Source: Pandoraea pulmonicola (GTDB lineage: Bacteria; Pseudomonadota; Gammaproteobacteria; Burkholderiales; Burkholderiaceae). Taken from it: 64,000 bases of DNA. Location: assembly GCF_000815105.2 (NCBI RefSeq), contig NZ_CP010310.2, positions 5,270,001 through 5,334,000 on the forward strand, in the 5' to 3' direction. Below the pieces are notes generated by a model that was given only the letters and a program-made list of their open reading frames with translations, was not told the origin of the DNA and ran no database searches. Of this stretch, positions 61,051 through 64,000 are shown one piece after another. A program made the translations under genes and the position numbers. Each line of letters begins with the position of its first letter. The stretch's first letter is position 1.

Positions 61051-63798
61051 TCAGTACGACAGCGTGAAGGTCAGGAACAGCCCCTTCGCGCGATCCGCCT
61101 GCCCGCCGCCGACGTTGAAGCGGTACTGCGTGGCGAAGTCCACATAGGAGCGCGCCGTATTGTAGTGGTCCGAACGGAAGTAGTAGCGGACGTTGAAGCC
61201 GACACCGGCCCCCAGCGACCACGACGACGCGTTGCCGAGCAGCTCGTAGTTGTCCACGCCGGAGATCGGCAGCCCCTCCACCCGATCGGCGGTCTTGAGC
61301 CAGTCGCCGCCAAGAACCGCGTACGGATAGAGCACGAGGTGCTCGCTGATCTGATCCATGCGGAAGCTCTCGCCCGCCCGCACTTCGAAGGCGGCGAAGT
61401 ACTGGCGACGCTTGACCTTGCCGGAGGTGCGGGTATTCGTGGCGCCGGTGGTGTTGTCCGTCGTCCAGAGATCGGACGGCATGTCCTGCCACGCGTAGCC
61501 GGCCTGCACGTAGCTCTCGAGCGTGAACCAGCTCGGCTGGTCCATGCGCAGCTCGCTGCCGATGTAGTAGCCATAGGTCATGTACGCCTGCCAGCCGCCG
61601 TTGCCGGCGTTGGAGCGGTAGTTGCCCGTCTCGTTGCGCTGGTTGAGCGCGCACTGCAGATCCTGGCGCTTGGGCTGGAACGTGCCCGTGCGGGTCGCGG
61701 TGCCCAGGTTGAACAGGCGCTCGATGCCGAAGGTCAGGCCGAGCTCGGTGGACGGCGTGAAGCGCACGCCGAGGATGCCCTGCGTCGTCGGAATGCCGGC
61801 AATCCCGCGGTTGGACGTCGGGTCGATGTTGATCGGCGCCTGACTGCAGGGATCGAGGCCGGTTTGCGCGAGCGTGCGTCCGCCGCCGTCGTACAGCGTG
61901 TTCGACACTTGGGCGTAGGCTTCGAAGGCGCGATTGTTGGCGTTCAGCCAGCCGCGCGGCCGCCAGAACACTTCGGCGGTGCTGAACACGGCGTTGCCGG
62001 GCACCGAGATCGCCGCGCCGCCGAGCGCGCCACCGGCGGGCCTCGCCCCGCGATAGCCGACCGACACCGTTGCCCCCCACTGCCGCGATACGTCCGCGAT
62101 CGCGCCGCGCGTGTCGTACAGCTGTTCGGGCGTGAGCGGCAGGCGCTTCGCGTCGTACTCGTCGATGGCGTTGCGGAACGTCGTTTCGGCCTCGTCCTTC
62201 TTTCCGGCGGCGGCCAGTGCATAGCCCTCGGCCAGAACGATGTCCGGCGGCGCCTTGCCGGTCGCGCGAGCGGCGCGGAAATCCTCGACCGCCAGCGCCG
62301 GCTCGTCGAGCCGTTGGCGCAGGTAGCCGCGCTGCACCAGCAGATCGGGATCGTTCGGTTTCTCGGCGAGCGCCTTCTCGATGCGCTCGCCCGCTTCCTT
62401 GGCTTGCGCCGCGTTGCCGGCAGCCAGCGCCGACGTCAGCAGGCTCTGGTAGATCGGACTCTTCGGCTCCAGCTCGACCGCACGGCGCGCCTGCTTGATC
62501 GCTTCCTGGTAGTCCTCGCGGTCGTACGCCGCATAGGCTTGCGCCGACGGGCCGCCATACCCGACCGTGTCGTACGGCAGCAATTCGTAGACCGTGCCGT
62601 AAGGCGTCTCGCGCGGATCCTGGATCGGCGCGGGGAAATTGACCTGCGTGAGCACCGTCGGCGGACGCTTGCCGGCGCGCGCCAGCTTCAGGCGCTTCTT
62701 CACGAGATCGTCCTTGGCTTCCTTGCCGTCCTTTTCGGCCAGCGGGGCGAGCAGTGCGAGCGCGCGCGCGTGATCGCCGCCGGCGAGCGCCGCATCGACG
62801 GCGATCAGACGCACGTTGCGCTGCTGGCCCTCGTCGAGCCAGTCCTGCTTGAGCGCTTCGTCGAAGTCGGCGTCGGCCAGCGACTTCTTGCCCTGCAACT
62901 GGCGCAGATACCCACGCATCTCCAGCGCCACGGTGTTCTCGTCGTTCTGCTTGATCGCGTCCGTCGCCGCATCTTCCGCCTCGGGCAGTTGCTGGTCGAG
63001 CATCAGCGCCGAGATCAACAGCAAGCGGTAGCTGTCGTCGTCGGGCGCGAGCCGCACCGCTTCGCGCGCGAACGGAATCGCGTCGTTCGGCTTGTTGTCG
63101 ATGATCGCCTGGTAGCCCTGGCTTGCCGGCTCGATCGCCATGCGCGCGCGCAGCACCTGGATGCGCGCCTTCAGGTCCGAGGTGTTGGGCGCGCCCAGCG
63201 AGATCGCCGTGTTGGCAGCCGCCACGCCCTCCTCGAATTTTTCCTGCGCTTCAAGCCCGGCGATCCACAGCAGCGCCCATGCGCCTTGCGTCGGGTCGAT
63301 GCGGAAGGCCTGCTCCGCATGCGCGGCGGATTCCGCGTATTGTTGCGCGTTGGCTTCCGAATAAGCCTGCGTGGCGATCGGAAAACCACGACGGAAGGCT
63401 TCCGTCGGCGGCGGTCCGCCCGCCTGCGCCTGGCTGAGGTTCGTGCTCGCGTCGCGCAACGCGGGCGAATCCAGGCCGTACTTGATGGCGTCCTCGACGG
63501 CCTTGCGGGCCTCGTCGAGCTTGCCCGCACGCTGCAGCGAGTACACCAGCAGCATGCGCAGACGCAGCACGTCCGGGCGCAGGCGCACGGCGGACGCGGC
63601 CGCGCTGGCCGCCTGCGCGAAGCGCCCTGCCTGGTAGTGCTTGTAGGCCTGGTCGGCGAACTTCCACGCCTGTCCGGAAAGCGGCGCGTCGCCGGTGGGC
63701 CGCGCCGCGCGCGGCTGGGTCTGGGCCGTCGCCTGTGCGGCGGGCCAGCAGCAGGCCATGGCCGTGACGAGAAGGAGCGTACGGAAGGGCGGCATCAT
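61051..63798 (-). CDS. NfrA-like outer-membrane protein with TPR repeats and beta-barrel
   Basis: 915 residues. Signal peptide (LLLVTAMACCWPAAQATA), then about 500 residues of tetratricopeptide-like helices (AFADQAYKHYQAGRFAQAA-type pairs) and a C-terminal beta-barrel ending FLTFTLSY with the terminal aromatic residue. The barrel region matches the C-terminal domain of bacteriophage N4 adsorption protein A (NfrA); BcsC and PgaA share the layout. It should export a glycan across the outer membrane. Its ATG overlaps the stop of the NfrB-like gene by four bases. Confidence 0.85.
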   Translation of the reverse strand: MMPPFRTLLLVTAMACCWPAAQATAQTQPRAARPTGDAPLSGQAWKFADQAYKHYQAGRFAQAASAAASAVRLRPDVLRLRMLLVYSLQRAGKLDEARKAVEDAIKYGLDSPALRDASTNLSQAQAGGPPPTEAFRRGFPIATQAYSEANAQQYAESAAHAEQAFRIDPTQGAWALLWIAGLEAQEKFEEGVAAANTAISLGAPNTSDLKARIQVLRARMAIEPASQGYQAIIDNKPNDAIPFAREAVRLAPDDDSYRLLLISALMLDQQLPEAEDAATDAIKQNDENTVALEMRGYLRQLQGKKSLADADFDEALKQDWLDEGQQRNVRLIAVDAALAGGDHARALALLAPLAEKDGKEAKDDLVKKRLKLARAGKRPPTVLTQVNFPAPIQDPRETPYGTVYELLPYDTVGYGGPSAQAYAAYDREDYQEAIKQARRAVELEPKSPIYQSLLTSALAAGNAAQAKEAGERIEKALAEKPNDPDLLVQRGYLRQRLDEPALAVEDFRAARATGKAPPDIVLAEGYALAAAGKKDEAETTFRNAIDEYDAKRLPLTPEQLYDTRGAIADVSRQWGATVSVGYRGARPAGGALGGAAISVPGNAVFSTAEVFWRPRGWLNANNRAFEAYAQVSNTLYDGGGRTLAQTGLDPCSQAPINIDPTSNRGIAGIPTTQGILGVRFTPSTELGLTFGIERLFNLGTATRTGTFQPKRQDLQCALNQRNETGNYRSNAGNGGWQAYMTYGYYIGSELRMDQPSWFTLESYVQAGYAWQDMPSDLWTTDNTTGATNTRTSGKVKRRQYFAAFEVRAGESFRMDQISEHLVLYPYAVLGGDWLKTADRVEGLPISGVDNYELLGNASSWSLGAGVGFNVRYYFRSDHYNTARSYVDFATQYRFNVGGGQADRAKGLFLTFTLSY

Positions 63799-64000
63799 GT
63801 CGCGACGGAAGGAGAATCGTTGGGCTGCAATGCCGGCACAGGCACACCCTGTTGAAACGAAATGGCTTCGTGCAGCGTGGCTTCGTCGAGCCAGCCCATT
63901 TGCATCAGGATTTCGCCGAGCGGGCGCTTCTCGCGCTCCTGCGTCTGCAGTGCGAAGGAGAGTTTGCTCTCGTCGATAGCCTGCCACGACAGCAGCAGCT
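63795..64000 (-). CDS. NfrB-like glycosyltransferase, C-terminal end only (runs off window)
   Basis: Only the last 67 or so codons are visible. They read LSWQAIDESKLSFALQTQEREKRPLGEILMQMGWLDEATLHEAISFQ, a MshEN/T2SSE-N-type domain. In NfrB (N4 adsorption protein B) such a domain sits behind the glycosyltransferase part, and domains of this type can bind cyclic di-GMP. The four-base overlap with the NfrA-like gene supports the pair. The glycosyltransferase domain lies outside the window, so the call is provisional. Confidence 0.65.
   Translation of the reverse strand, partial: LLLSWQAIDESKLSFALQTQEREKRPLGEILMQMGWLDEATLHEAISFQQGVPVPALQPNDSPSVAT

Noticed and set aside
60970..63855. 961-codon plus-strand frame opposite the NfrA-like gene
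   Set aside because: The minus strand has signal peptide, TPR repeats and barrel. The plus frame is Arg/Leu/Val-rich without domains, a usual artefact of high GC.

Overview
The window is high-GC chromosomal DNA of a Burkholderiaceae-type betaproteobacterium. The genus is an inference (Pandoraea or a close relative). The support is the conserved order hemA-prfA-prmC-grxD-ubiX, a UbiH-like hydroxylase and YpfJ-like protease beside ychF, a patatin-like gene beside 3-hydroxybutyrate dehydrogenase, and a second infA.

Layout. 0-2.85 kb: conserved housekeeping genes (UbiH-like, YpfJ-like, ychF). 2.9-8.6 kb: a decayed accessory island. It holds a P4-type integrase that has lost its catalytic core, integrase arm-type repeats at 2975-3016 and 6118-6146, an apparently intact Fic protein, the stump of a large DEAD/DEAH helicase fused to a fragment of an ICE replication gene (STY4528 type), an intact DUF1016/YhcG nuclease and a Phd-RelE toxin-antitoxin pair. 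A copy of the 3' part of the neighbouring gntR gene lies on the far side of that pair. 8.7-11.0 kb: GntR regulator, AT-rich palindrome and SLC13-type transporter. 11.4-14.4 kb: GT87, GtrB-like and GtrA-like genes for lipid-linked sugar transfer. 14.6-18.6 kb: a secreted penicillin-acylase-family enzyme and a DHA2 efflux pump. 19-24.7 kb: two small GlsB/YeaQ membrane proteins, then the hemA to ubiX operon and a VOC protein. 25-38 kb: mixed core genes (patatin, a 3-hydroxybutyrate dehydrogenase with an internal deletion, ettA, ferredoxin, MazG-like, metallophosphoesterase, acylphosphatase-like, GNAT, infA paralogue, CBS protein, MFS, glycine-zipper lipoprotein).

38.4 kb to the right edge is one large exopolysaccharide region. 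The first part (38.4-53.4 kb) is a Wzx/Wzy-type locus: initiating phosphoglycosyltransferase, WecB/TagA glycosyltransferase, GMC oxidoreductase, epimerase, flippase, GH44-like lipoprotein, polymerase, Wza-like exporter, Wzz-like protein with a degenerate kinase domain, DUF6492 and acyltransferase 3. The second part (53.4-64.0 kb) is a tight minus-strand run. An NfrB-like glycosyltransferase (partial) and NfrA-like outer-membrane TPR protein are followed by two AlgX/AlgJ-like SGNH proteins, an MBOAT acyltransferase, an acyl carrier protein, a DltA-like AMP ligase and AlgF. I read this as a machine that makes and exports a glycan through an Nfr-type system and decorates it with an acyl or aminoacyl group that is activated on a carrier protein, a mix of Dlt and alginate-acetylation logic. 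It is the best candidate here for an undescribed system.

Gene calls rest on reading the translations and their motifs. No database search was possible.
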